From positions 62,001 to 126,000 of the forward strand of contig JACDUA010000002.1 in assembly GCA_013519935.1 (NCBI GenBank): a stretch of DNA of 64,000 nt, written 5' to 3'. The notes under the pieces were generated by a model, which saw only the letters and a program-made list of their open reading frames with translations, searched no databases and was not told where the DNA came from. A program made the translations under genes and the position numbers. The DNA is from Ectothiorhodospiraceae bacterium WFHF3C12. Lineage in GTDB: Bacteria > Pseudomonadota > Gammaproteobacteria > Nitrococcales > Nitrococcaceae. This document shows positions 33,784 through 42,182 of the stretch, piece after piece; positions within the stretch are counted from its first letter, which is position 1; every line of letters starts with the position of its first letter.

Positions 33784-34956
33784 TCAGGAGGTGGCTGGCT
33801 GGGCCTGGGCGTGTCGCAGTCTCACCAGCACGATCCCGGCCAGAACGGCCGCCAGGGGCGCCAGGGTCGCCAGGTTCATCCAGCGCCACCCGAGCCCTTC
33901 GAAAAGCACCCCGGAACCCAGCGCGGTCAGCGTCACGGTGCCGAAGACCACCACGTCGTTCAGGGCCTGGCACTTGGCCCGTTCTTCCGGGGCATAGGTC
34001 TCCGTGAGCAGCGTCGTGCCGCCAATGAACAGGAAGTTCCAGCCTGCGCCCAGGCAAACCAGCGCCGCCCAGAAGTGCCAGGGGGTCTCCCCGGAGAGGT
34101 TCACGGCGACGGTGGCCAGGGCCAGCAACGCGCCCGCGCCAAGCACGGTGAACACGCCCAGCCGCTTGATCAGGTTGCCGGTGAAGAAGCTGGGCAGGAA
34201 CATCGCCACCACGTGCCACTGGATGACGAATGCCGTGTCCTCGAAGCCGTAGCCGCGGGATTCCATCGCCAGCGGCGTGGCCACCATGAGCAGGTTCATG
34301 ACGCCATAGCCGACGGTGGCGGCCGCCACGGCCAGCAGGAATCGGGGCTGGCCGACGATCTCCGCCAGTGGGCGGCCACGGCTTTCGCGCTCCTCGGCGC
34401 TCGGCACCGGGATGGTCAGCGCAGCCGCGGCTATCAGGGATACGGCGTACATCGCGATGAGAACGCCGTAGCTGCCGGCGAACTCCGCGCCGAGCAGTGG
34501 CCGTGTCCACGCGGCGATATTCGGGCCGAGGAAACCGGCCACGATGCCACCGGCCAGTACCCATGAGATGGCGCGGCTGCCGTAGTCCGACGGCACCGCT
34601 TCCACGGCGGCGAAGCGGTAGAACTGGCCGAAGCCGTTAAACGTGCCCAGCAGCATCGAGCCAACGCAGAAACCGATGTAGCTTCCGGCCATGATCGACC
34701 AGGTTGCGGTGGCCGCGCCGGCCATGCCCAACACCGCAGCGACCATGAAACCCTTGCCGCGGCCCACGCGCTGCATCAGCAGCGAGGCGGGCGTGGCCGC
34801 CAGGGTCATGAACAGGAACTGCAGGCCCAGCGGGATCGTCGCCAGCAGGGCGCGCTCGCTGAGGTCGCGCCCGACCAGTGCCGAGGTGGATACCATCAGC
34901 GACGTGCCCGTCATGAGAATGGCCTGGCTCAGAATCAGTATCGGTATGTTTCGCAA
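33784..34956 (-). CDS. Major facilitator superfamily transporter
   Basis: This 390-residue protein has twelve predicted membrane segments in two halves. Features include LMTGTSLMVSTSALVGRDL in helix 1, the loop 2-3 motif LLMQRVGRGKGF, and GFGQFYRFAAVEAVPSDYGSRAISWVLAGGIVAGFLGPNIA in the helix 4-5 region. The central loop (PVPSAEERESRGRPLAEI) divides the halves. The substrate is unknown. It is 57 bases ahead of the desaturase gene on the same strand. Confidence 0.87.
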   Translation of the reverse strand: MRNIPILILSQAILMTGTSLMVSTSALVGRDLSERALLATIPLGLQFLFMTLAATPASLLMQRVGRGKGFMVAAVLGMAGAATATWSIMAGSYIGFCVGSMLLGTFNGFGQFYRFAAVEAVPSDYGSRAISWVLAGGIVAGFLGPNIAAWTRPLLGAEFAGSYGVLIAMYAVSLIAAAALTIPVPSAEERESRGRPLAEIVGQPRFLLAVAAATVGYGVMNLLMVATPLAMESRGYGFEDTAFVIQWHVVAMFLPSFFTGNLIKRLGVFTVLGAGALLALATVAVNLSGETPWHFWAALVCLGAGWNFLFIGGTTLLTETYAPEERAKCQALNDVVVFGTVTLTALGSGVLFEGLGWRWMNLATLAPLAAVLAGIVLVRLRHAQAQPATS

Positions 34957-35094
34957 TGGGACGTCCGACCGGGGCGGTGATTGGGTTACGACGCGCTGCC
35001 GGGTTGATCGCGGTCAACATCCGGGGCGGAGACTTAGGCGCATCATACCCGCCAGGGTATTAGTTTCAAGGCGACCGACAGTGAGGTCCGAGTC

Positions 35095-35562
35095 ATGAGC
35101 GTCAACAGTTCTGGATCCAAAGCACGCGCGCTAACCGCGGTGGTGGCGGCACTGGTCCTGGCATTTGCAGTGTCTGCACCGGTGCAGGCCAAACAGGGTG
35201 GCGGGATGGGCGGCGGCATGGATGAGCGGGGCAATGCCGGCGGCACCAGCAAGGATCGTCCCGGTGGCCGAGACAATGGCAGAGGGCAGGGGTACGGCCA
35301 GGACGGTGCCGGCGACCAGTTGCGGGACATGGATCGGATCCGCGACCGCCTGCACCAGAACCCGGATGCCGGTGAGCGGCGGCAGCTGATGAACCAGTAT
35401 CGCCAGCGGATCGATTCGGGGATGCAGGCGCTGCGGCGCGGGCAGGGACCCGGCCCCGATGCCAGCCCGGAGGCCCGGTATCAGTACATGCAGCAGAATC
35501 AGGAACGGATGCAGCAGATGATGCGGCACATGTGGGAGTACGAGCGGCTACGGGGCGAGTAG
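35095..35562 (+). CDS. Small exported Gln/Met/Arg-rich protein
   Basis: This 155-residue protein has a signal peptide (ARALTAVVAALVLAFAVSAPVQA), a glycine-rich stretch (KQGGGMGGGMDERGNAGG) and a C-terminal helical region rich in Q, M and R (YQYMQQNQERMQQMMRHMWEYERLRGE). The methionine/histidine-rich end recalls metal-binding or Spy/CpxP-like periplasmic proteins, but no LTxxQ motif is present, so this is only a resemblance. It is divergent from the MFS gene. Confidence 0.65.
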   Translation: MSVNSSGSKARALTAVVAALVLAFAVSAPVQAKQGGGMGGGMDERGNAGGTSKDRPGGRDNGRGQGYGQDGAGDQLRDMDRIRDRLHQNPDAGERRQLMNQYRQRIDSGMQALRRGQGPGPDASPEARYQYMQQNQERMQQMMRHMWEYERLRGE

Positions 35563-35718
35563 GCGCGGTCCCTGGCCACGGAACGCGGGGCGTGAGAGCG
35601 CCGTCACGCCGACGGGCGGTTACCGCGGCGCGGACGCCGCCCCCACAGCCGTCCGGACCCTCCCGGGAGGATCGTCGGGCCTTTTGGGAGCGGCATCCCG
35701 CCCCGGTCCCCTTAGCGC

Positions 35719-36855
35719 TCAGTAACCATTGAGCCGGGCGTAGCGGCTGGCGTGGTAGCGGTAGTCGCCGAACAGTTGCTGCACGGGACGGGCGCGCTTC
35801 AGGAACAGGCCGATGTCGAACTCGTCGGTCATGCCCATGCCGCCATGCATCTGCACGCCTTCGTTCGTGGCCAGTTCTGCCACCTCGCTGGCCTTTGCCT
35901 TGGCCAGGCTGACCAGGGCCGGCGTGTCATCCGCGTCCTCGTCCAGGGCCTGCAGCGCCCTGATCACGACCGACTTCACCAGCTCGATCTCGCTGAACAG
36001 GTGGGCGGCGCGGTGTTGCAGACCCTGAAAGGAGCCGATGGTCACCCCGAACTGCTTGCGCTCCTGGAGGTACTTCACAGTGCGGTCGAATGACTCCTGG
36101 GCAATGCCCAGCAGCTCCGCGGCAAGCTGGGCGTTGCCAGCGTCCAGCACCCGTTCCAGGACGGCGTAACCTTTGCCTTCCTCGCCCAGCAGACCCTCGG
36201 CACGGGCGTTGTCGAAAGTCACCACCGCCGCGTTGCGGTTGTCCATCATGATGGTCCGTTCGACGTCAACGCCGTCGGCCTCGCGGTCGACGAGCAGCAG
36301 GCTGATGCCCTCGCTGTCGCTCGAGCCGCCAGACGTGCGCGCGGAGACGATGAGCTTGTCGGCCACGTGCCCGTCCACGACGAACTGTTTGCGGCCGTTG
36401 ACGACGTAGCCGTCGCCCTCGGCCTCGGCGCGGGTCTCCACCTTGAGCGGGTCGTGGCGGGGGGCCTCGTCCGCCGCCAGGGCCGTGACGAGGCTGCCCT
36501 CGGCGATGGCGCCGAGCAGGGCCTGCTTCTGCTCGGCGTTGCCCGCCAGGTTGACCGCAGCGGCACCCAGCACGGCGGTGGAGAGCAGTGGCGAGGCGCT
36601 GAGGTTGCGGCCGGCCTCCTCGAAGACCTGGCCCATGCCCACATGGCCGAAGCCGGTGCCGCCGAAATCCTCGGGGATCAGGGTGCCGGCCAGCCCCATG
36701 TCGACCATCTCGGCCCAGGTGTCGCGGGAGAAGCCGGTTTCGTCGCGCTCATCGCGCAGCCGGCGCAGCTCGGCCACGGGCGCGCGCTCCTGGAGAAAGC
36801 GCTTGGCCGCGTCCTTGAGCATCTGTTGTTCTTCGGTCAGTACCAGTCCTGTCAT
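35719..36855 (-). CDS. Acyl-CoA dehydrogenase (downstream of the pair)
   Basis: This 378-residue flavoenzyme has an N-terminal helical domain (LTEEQQMLKDAAKRFLQERAPVAELR), a middle beta domain (VTALAADEAPRHDPLKVETRAEAEGDGYVVNGRKQFVVDGHVADKLIVSART) and a C-terminal helical domain (RTVKYLQERKQFGVTIGSFQGLQHRAAHLFSEIE, VQMHGGMGMTDEFDIGLFLKRARPVQQLFGD). No Glu or Asp is placed unmistakably as catalytic base. It resembles the non-identical partner subunits of heteromeric acyl-CoA dehydrogenases (FadE-pair type, as in steroid or lipid side-chain oxidation). It begins 19 bases after the gene for the other subunit. Confidence 0.9.
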   Translation of the reverse strand: MTGLVLTEEQQMLKDAAKRFLQERAPVAELRRLRDERDETGFSRDTWAEMVDMGLAGTLIPEDFGGTGFGHVGMGQVFEEAGRNLSASPLLSTAVLGAAAVNLAGNAEQKQALLGAIAEGSLVTALAADEAPRHDPLKVETRAEAEGDGYVVNGRKQFVVDGHVADKLIVSARTSGGSSDSEGISLLLVDREADGVDVERTIMMDNRNAAVVTFDNARAEGLLGEEGKGYAVLERVLDAGNAQLAAELLGIAQESFDRTVKYLQERKQFGVTIGSFQGLQHRAAHLFSEIELVKSVVIRALQALDEDADDTPALVSLAKAKASEVAELATNEGVQMHGGMGMTDEFDIGLFLKRARPVQQLFGDYRYHASRYARLNGY

Positions 36856-36874
36856 TGCGATTGCCTCAATTCAC

Positions 36875-38053
36875 TTAAACCAGGCCGAGGATGTTGCGGG
36901 CGATGACGTTGAGCTGGATCTCGGAGGTGCCGCCCTCGATGGAGTTGCCCTTGGATCGCAGCATGGAGCGCGGAACGGCGCCCTGATCCCACTGCTCGCC
37001 CTCGAACACGAGCCCGTCGAAGCCGTTCATGGCCACGATCATCTCCTGGCGGCGCTTGTTCAGCTCGGTGCCGTAGTACTTGAGCATGGCCGAGGCGGCG
37101 CCCACGCCCTGGCCGGACTTGGCCTCGTCGGTGACGCGCTCGTTGGTGAGCTCGAAGGCCTTGGCGTCGATGTCCCAGCGGGCGAGCTCGGCACGGAACA
37201 TGTCGTCGGCCAGCCGGCCGTCCTCCAGGCCCAGGCATTCCACGGCCTGCTCGGAAAGGGTCTTCTCGCCGGCGGCGGTGCGGCCGAAGCCGCCGATCAT
37301 GGCGCGCTCGTGGGTGAGCAGGTACTTGGCGATGGTCCAGCCCTGGTCCACCTCGCCGACGACCTGGTCCTTCTCCACGCGGACGTCTTCCAGGAAGGTC
37401 TCGCAGAACGGCGAGCTGCCGGAAATGAGCTTGATGGGCCGGGTAGTGACGCCCGGGGTTTCCATGTCGAACAGCACCAGGCTTATCCCCAGCTGCTTTT
37501 TCACGTCCGGGTTGGTGCGCACCAGGCAGAACATCCAGTCCGCCTTGTCGGCGTAGGAGGTCCAGATCTTCTGGCCGTTGACGATGAAGTGATCGCCCTG
37601 GTCCACGGCCTTGGTCTGGAGACCGGCCAGGTCGGAGCCCGCGCCCGGCTCGCTGTAGCCCTGGCACCAGCGGATCTCGCCGCGGACGATGGGCGGCAGG
37701 TGCTGCTGCTTGAGCTTTTCGGAGCCGAACTTGAGGATGGCAGGGCCGATCATCCAGATACCGAAGCTGTGCAGCGGAGGACGGGCGTTGATGCGGTCCA
37801 TCTCCTCGCGCAGCACCTTGACCTGCTCCTTGCTCAGGCCGCCGCCGCCGTATTCGGTAGGCCAGTCCGGCGCGGTCCAGCCGCGCTCGGCCATGCGCTC
37901 CAGCCACAGCCGCTGGTCCTCGCTCTGGAACTTGAAGTTGCGGCCGCCCCAGCACTGGTCCTCAGCGCTGAGCACGGGCGTGCGCATGCTCCGGGGGCAG
38001 TTCTCCTCCAGCCAGGCCCGTGTTTCCTGGCGGAATTGCTCCAAGTCGGTCAC
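36875..38053 (-). CDS. Acyl-CoA dehydrogenase (first of the pair)
   Basis: This 392-residue protein is of the large-subunit type: RAWLEENCPRSM, GLSKEQVKVLREEMDRI, GEIRWCQGYSEPGAGSDLAGLQTKA, VDQGDHFIVNGQKIWTSYADKADWMFCLVRT, and the C-terminal RSMLRSKGNSIEGGTSEIQLNVIARNILGL, where the GGTSEIQ segment contacts FAD. GGAGG lies just before GTG 38053; GTG 38059 is inside that site. With the following gene it probably forms a heteromeric acyl-CoA dehydrogenase. It is divergent from a TetR regulator over two TGAAAC elements. Confidence 0.92.
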   Translation of the reverse strand: MTDLEQFRQETRAWLEENCPRSMRTPVLSAEDQCWGGRNFKFQSEDQRLWLERMAERGWTAPDWPTEYGGGGLSKEQVKVLREEMDRINARPPLHSFGIWMIGPAILKFGSEKLKQQHLPPIVRGEIRWCQGYSEPGAGSDLAGLQTKAVDQGDHFIVNGQKIWTSYADKADWMFCLVRTNPDVKKQLGISLVLFDMETPGVTTRPIKLISGSSPFCETFLEDVRVEKDQVVGEVDQGWTIAKYLLTHERAMIGGFGRTAAGEKTLSEQAVECLGLEDGRLADDMFRAELARWDIDAKAFELTNERVTDEAKSGQGVGAASAMLKYYGTELNKRRQEMIVAMNGFDGLVFEGEQWDQGAVPRSMLRSKGNSIEGGTSEIQLNVIARNILGLV

Positions 38054-38081
38054 AAGCACCTCCCCAAATCAGGTTTTTTAA

Positions 38082-38094
38082 TGAAACAGGTTGG
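38082..38094. promoter_or_regulatory. TGAAACAG half-site upstream of the acyl-CoA dehydrogenase pair
   Basis: TGAAACAGGTTGG shares TGAAACAG with the reverse strand of the palindrome at 38183-38196. It lies 29 bases before the start of the first acyl-CoA dehydrogenase gene, where a TetR repressor could block it. Confidence 0.45.
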
Positions 38095-38182
38095 GAACGA
38101 TAGGCGAGTGCGCCGCACAGCACAATAGACAGGCCTTCCCCGGCTGTCGCGCCTGCCGACCGGCGGTAATTGCCTAAAGAAA

Positions 38183-38196
38183 TGAAATCTGTTTCA
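38183..38196. promoter_or_regulatory. TGAAA-N4-TTTCA palindrome, putative TetR operator
   Basis: TGAAATCTGTTTCA has perfect 5-base arms. It ends 8 bases before the TetR ATG (38205), consistent with autorepression. GAAAC-type inverted repeats are known targets of fatty-acid-responsive TetR regulators such as PsrA; identity here is inferred. Confidence 0.6.
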
Positions 38197-38204
38197 CTTC
38201 TTTT

Positions 38205-38858
38205 ATGGCCTACCGCCGAACCGAAAAGATGGAACGCCGCATGGCGCGCACCCGCGAGCGCATCGTCGAAGCGACCATGCATCTGATCGCGCGGGATGGG
38301 TACGCCGGTGCCGGAATACCGGCCATTGCCGCGGAGGCGGGGGTCGCCACCGGGTCCATCTACCGGTTCTTCCCCTCCAAGGCGGAGCTTTTCGACGAGG
38401 TCTTCCGCCGCGTTTCCCAGCGCGAGATCGACGCCTGCGCCGCCGCGGCGGCAACGCCCGGCACGGCCCGGCAGCGTATCGCGCGGCTGGTGGAAACCTT
38501 CGCGCGGCGGGCGTTGAAGGGCCGGCGACTGGCGCGCGCACTGCTCGCGGAGCCCGTGGACCCGATCATCGAGATCGACCGCATGCGCTTTCGCGAGCCT
38601 TACCGGGCCATACAGGCCGGGATCATTCGCGACGGTATCGCCGCCGGCGAGCTGGAAGAGCAGGACGCCGACGTGGTGGCCGCGGGCCTGGTGGGCGCCA
38701 TTTCGGAGGCCCTGGTGGGGCCGCTGGGCGAGGCCCATGCGCCCGAACGTGAGGAACAGCTGGTGGCCACGGTCGTAACCCTTTGCGTGCGTTCGCTGGG
38801 GCCGGCGCCGGCCGCCGATGAACATCGCCTGACGGCAATCAACGGAGAATCGCCATGA
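38205..38858 (+). CDS. TetR-family regulator beside acyl-CoA dehydrogenase genes
   Basis: This 217-residue protein has a TetR helix-turn-helix (RERIVEATMHLIARDGYAGAGIPAIAAEAGVATGSIYRFFPSKAELFDEVF). The ligand domain contains ALLAEPVDPIIEIDRMRFREPYRAIQAGIIRDGIAAGELEEQDADVVAAGLVGAISEALVGPL, a composition common in acyl-CoA-responsive TetR proteins. Its stop overlaps the start of the AidB-type gene (ATGA, 38855-38858), so the two are translationally coupled. It probably controls that gene and the divergent acyl-CoA dehydrogenase pair; the ligand is unknown. Confidence 0.9.
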   Translation: MAYRRTEKMERRMARTRERIVEATMHLIARDGYAGAGIPAIAAEAGVATGSIYRFFPSKAELFDEVFRRVSQREIDACAAAAATPGTARQRIARLVETFARRALKGRRLARALLAEPVDPIIEIDRMRFREPYRAIQAGIIRDGIAAGELEEQDADVVAAGLVGAISEALVGPLGEAHAPEREEQLVATVVTLCVRSLGPAPAADEHRLTAINGESP

Positions 38859-40537
38859 GCGCAAGAATGGAGGAGACCCCCCGCTACGCGGATCCACTGG
38901 CCAACACCCACGAGGTGTTCAACCAGCCGCCGCCGCTGCAGGATTACAACCTTTTCACCCAGGACAACGCCCTGATGGAGGCCGTGCGCGCCAATGGCGC
39001 GGGCTGGGCCGAGGAGGCGCTGACCGCCTTCGGCGCACTCACGGGCAGGGCCGAGACCATCGAGCTGGGTTTTCAGGCCAACGAGAATCCGCCGGTGCTG
39101 GACACCCACGACCGATTCGGCCACCGGGTGGACCGGGTTCGCTTCCATCCCGCGTATCACGAGCTGATGCGCATCGCCCTGGAACACGGCCTGCACAGCG
39201 CTCCCTGGACCGATCCGGGGCCTGGCGCCCACGTGTCCCGGGCAGCGCACTTTTACATGCAGAGTCAGGTGGAGGCCGGCCATGGCTGTCCCATTTCCAT
39301 GACCTTCGCCGCCGTGCCGGCCCTGCGACACCAGGAAGACATCGCCGCCGAGTGGCTGCCCAGGATCACCGCCCGTGCCTACGACCCGAGCAACGTGCCG
39401 GACGGCGAGAAGACGGCCCTGACTATTGGCATGGCCATGACCGAGAAACAGGGCGGCTCCGACGTGCGGGCCAACACCACCCGCGCCTACGCCCTGGGCG
39501 CTGGTGGACCGGGCCAGGCCTACGAGCTCGTCGGCCACAAGTACTTCGTGTCCGCGCCCATGTGCGATGCCTTCCTGACCCTGGCGCATACCGACAAGGG
39601 CCTGTCGTGCTTCCTGTTGCCCCGCTGGCGGCCGGACGGCACCAAGAACCCGATGCAGATCCAGCGGTTGAAACGCAAGATGGGTAATGTGTCCAACGCC
39701 TCCAGCGAGACGGAGCTACGCGGGGCGCTGGCGTGGATGATCGGCGAGGAGGGCCGCGGCGTGCGCACCATTATCGAGATGGTCGCGGCGACCCGTTTCG
39801 ACTGCATGATCGGCTCCGCTGCCGGCATGCGCCAGGGCGTTGCCCAGGCCACCCACCATGCCCGTCACCGCAGCGTCTTCGGCGAGCGGCTCGACCGCCA
39901 GCCATTGATGCGCAACGTACTCGCGGACCTGGCTCTGGAGAGCGAGGCCGCGTTGGCGTTCACCCTGCGGGTCGGCCGCGCGCTGGACAACCCCGGCGAC
40001 GCTCACGAGAAGCTGCTGGCGCGCATCGCCACGGCCGTGGGCAAGTACTGGATCTGCAAGCGCTCCGCACCCCATGCCGCGGAGTCCATGGAGTGCATCG
40101 GCGGCAGTGGCGTGATGGAGGATTCCATCATGCCGCGGTTGTTCCGCGAATCCCCCGTCAATGCCATCTGGGAGGGCAGCGGCAACGTGCAGTGCCTGGA
40201 CGTGCTTCGCGCCGTCGGCAAGGAGCCGGGCGTCATGAATGCCTTCCTCGACGAAATCGAAAGCGCGCGCGGCGCGGACCGGCGCTTCGACGCATATGTG
40301 GATCGGCTGCGCGGCGATCTCGGCGACATGGAAGACATCGCCTATCGGGCCCGCGACGTGGTCGAGCGCATGGCACTGGCGATGCAGGGCTCGCTGCTGC
40401 TGCGCGGCGGCAGCGCCGCGGTCGCGGACGCCTTCTGTGCCGGCCGGCTCGAGCCGCGGGACTCCGTGCAGTTCGGTGGGCTGCCACGTGGCGTCGACGC
40501 CGCGGCGATCATCGATCGGGCCACGCCGGTGTGCTGA
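38855..40537 (+). CDS. aidB: AidB-type acyl-CoA dehydrogenase
   Basis: This 560-residue flavoprotein has the AidB arrangement: EVFNQPPPLQDYNLFTQDNAL near the N-terminus, VEAGHGCPISMTFAAVPALR, MAMTEKQGGSDVRANTTRA, LSCFLLPRWRPDGTKNPMQIQRLKRKMGNVSNASSE and ECIGGSGVMEDSIMPRLFRESPVNAIWEGSGNV. E. coli AidB is induced by alkylating agents and binds DNA; its C-terminal domain is matched in length. Here it is coupled to a TetR gene and sits with fatty-acid genes, so an isovaleryl- or other acyl-CoA dehydrogenase role is as likely as a DNA-repair role. Confidence 0.9.
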   Translation: MSARMEETPRYADPLANTHEVFNQPPPLQDYNLFTQDNALMEAVRANGAGWAEEALTAFGALTGRAETIELGFQANENPPVLDTHDRFGHRVDRVRFHPAYHELMRIALEHGLHSAPWTDPGPGAHVSRAAHFYMQSQVEAGHGCPISMTFAAVPALRHQEDIAAEWLPRITARAYDPSNVPDGEKTALTIGMAMTEKQGGSDVRANTTRAYALGAGGPGQAYELVGHKYFVSAPMCDAFLTLAHTDKGLSCFLLPRWRPDGTKNPMQIQRLKRKMGNVSNASSETELRGALAWMIGEEGRGVRTIIEMVAATRFDCMIGSAAGMRQGVAQATHHARHRSVFGERLDRQPLMRNVLADLALESEAALAFTLRVGRALDNPGDAHEKLLARIATAVGKYWICKRSAPHAAESMECIGGSGVMEDSIMPRLFRESPVNAIWEGSGNVQCLDVLRAVGKEPGVMNAFLDEIESARGADRRFDAYVDRLRGDLGDMEDIAYRARDVVERMALAMQGSLLLRGGSAAVADAFCAGRLEPRDSVQFGGLPRGVDAAAIIDRATPVC

Positions 40538-40660
40538 GCTCATCTCCGGCCCGGGTCGGGTAGATGACGTGGGTCTGGTATCGTCTCGACCCTGGGGAGG
40601 GTTGCCGCTCCCCGGGGGTGGCGTGACCTGCCGCGTCCACGGGCCACAGGGACGGAGACG

Positions 40661-41695
40661 ATGGACCCACAACGCTTCATTGCCACGGTCGTTGGCGCCA
40701 TCGGCATGGTGCTGCTGCTGATCTACGGCAAGCCGATCCTGTTGCCGTTCGTGATCGCCGTGCTCGCGGCGTACCTGATTACCGCGTTCGCCGATCGGCT
40801 CCGCGACCTCCTGCCGGAGATCTTCCCGGGCTGGGTCACGCGCCTGCTGGCCACCCTGGTACTGGGCGTGGGCGTGCTCGTCGTGCTGGAGGTGCTCGCG
40901 CACAACCTGCAACAGGTGGTGGAGGCGGCGCCGCGCTACGAGAACAACCTGACCAACGTGGTCCGCAACTGGGCGGCCGCCCTGGGTATCGAGCGCCTGC
41001 CGAGCGTGGACTGGGTTCTTTCCCGCACACTGGACCGTCTGGATATCCAGGGTCTGATCGGTGCCGTGGTGGGCTCGGTAACCAGCATTGTGGGCAACGG
41101 CTTTCTGGTCGTGCTCTACGCGGCGTTTCTGCTACTCGAGCGCGGTTCCCTGCGGCGAAAGTGGCTGCTGATGCATGCCAGCGAGGCGGAGCGGCTGCGC
41201 CACGACGCCACCATCGTGGAAATCGGCGTGCGGGTGCGCCGCTACGTCTTCCTGAAAACGGTGCTGTCGGTCATCGTCGCCGTGGGCAGCTGGGCCATCA
41301 TGGAGCTGATTGGTATCGATTTCGCCAGTTTCTGGGCGCTGCTGATATTCGCCCTGAACTTCATACCCTATATCGGCTCGCCGATCGCCGTGGCTTTTCC
41401 CGTGCTGCTGAGCCTGGTGCAGTTCGGCGATCTGCCCACCTTCCTGATTACCGCCGTAACGCTCACCGCCATTCAGATGCTGGTGGGCAGCATCATCGAA
41501 CCGAGGCTCATGGGCCGCTCCCTGAACCTCAGCCCCGTGATCATCCTGCTGTCGCTGGCGTTGTGGGGCAGCCTCTGGGGGCCGGTCGGGGCGCTGTTCA
41601 GCGTGCCCATCATGGTGATACTGACCATCATCATGTCCCAGTTCCCGAGCACTCGGCCCTTCGCCATTCTGCTCTCGCGCGACGGTGACGTGTGA
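40661..41695 (+). CDS. AI-2E/PerM-family permease
   Basis: This 344-residue membrane protein has about eight membrane helices: MVLLLIYGKPILLPFVIAVLAAYLITAF at the N-terminus, a soluble middle region (about 90-150), then ILSIVAVGSWAIMELIGIDFASFWALLIFALNFIPYIGSPIAVAFPVLLSL-type helices and the family stretch QMLVGSIIEPRLMGRSLNLSPVIILLSLALWGSLWGPVGALFSVPI. The family includes TqsA (AI-2 export) and sodium/proton antiporters, so the substrate is open. It is monocistronic. Confidence 0.93.
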   Translation: MDPQRFIATVVGAIGMVLLLIYGKPILLPFVIAVLAAYLITAFADRLRDLLPEIFPGWVTRLLATLVLGVGVLVVLEVLAHNLQQVVEAAPRYENNLTNVVRNWAAALGIERLPSVDWVLSRTLDRLDIQGLIGAVVGSVTSIVGNGFLVVLYAAFLLLERGSLRRKWLLMHASEAERLRHDATIVEIGVRVRRYVFLKTVLSVIVAVGSWAIMELIGIDFASFWALLIFALNFIPYIGSPIAVAFPVLLSLVQFGDLPTFLITAVTLTAIQMLVGSIIEPRLMGRSLNLSPVIILLSLALWGSLWGPVGALFSVPIMVILTIIMSQFPSTRPFAILLSRDGDV

Positions 41696-41705
41696 CCGGT
41701 TGGCG

Positions 41706-42080
41706 TCAGCCGTCCCACTGGTCGATGACTTCCCGGGCTGCCCGGAAGGCTTCCAGCGCCGCCGGCGCGCCGCAGTAAACCGCGCTGTGCAGGATGACGC
41801 CCCGGATTTCCTCGGGCGTGCAGCCGTTGCGCAAAGCGCCGCGCACGTGCCCCTTGAGCTCGGTTGAGGCCCGCAGGGCGGCGAGCATGGCGATGGTGAC
41901 CAGGCTGCGGGTCGAGCGTGGGAGGTCATCGCGCTGCCAGGTGGCGCCCCAGGCATGCTCGTTGACGAAATCCTGGACGGGCATGGCGAAATCATCGGCG
42001 TTCTGCATGGCCCGGTTCACGAACTCGTCGCCCATAACCTCCCGCCTGGTCTGCAAGCCCCTGTCTTTGGAATCGGACAT
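41706..42080 (-). CDS. Carboxymuconolactone decarboxylase family protein
   Basis: This 124-residue protein starts at ATG 42080 (MSDSKDRGLQTRREVMGDEFVNRAM) with GGAGAG upstream. The CMD core reads ATWQRDDLPRSTRSLVTIAMLAALRASTELKGHVRGALRNGCTPEEIRGVILHSAVYCGAPAALEAFRAAREV, the pattern of PcaC rather than AhpD (no CxxC pair). No other protocatechuate-pathway genes are present, so decarboxylation of 4-carboxymuconolactone itself is not established. A much longer frame running through to 43379 is not the gene; it covers the opposite-strand quinone reductase. Confidence 0.9.
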   Translation of the reverse strand: MSDSKDRGLQTRREVMGDEFVNRAMQNADDFAMPVQDFVNEHAWGATWQRDDLPRSTRSLVTIAMLAALRASTELKGHVRGALRNGCTPEEIRGVILHSAVYCGAPAALEAFRAAREVIDQWDG

Positions 42081-42182
42081 GTCGTATCTCTCCTGGTTGG
42101 ACATCCACGCCGCGCATTGTAGGCCAACACCGGCCTCCGGCGCGTTAGACTGCCCGAACCGACACTGAAGGGGGAAGTACGC

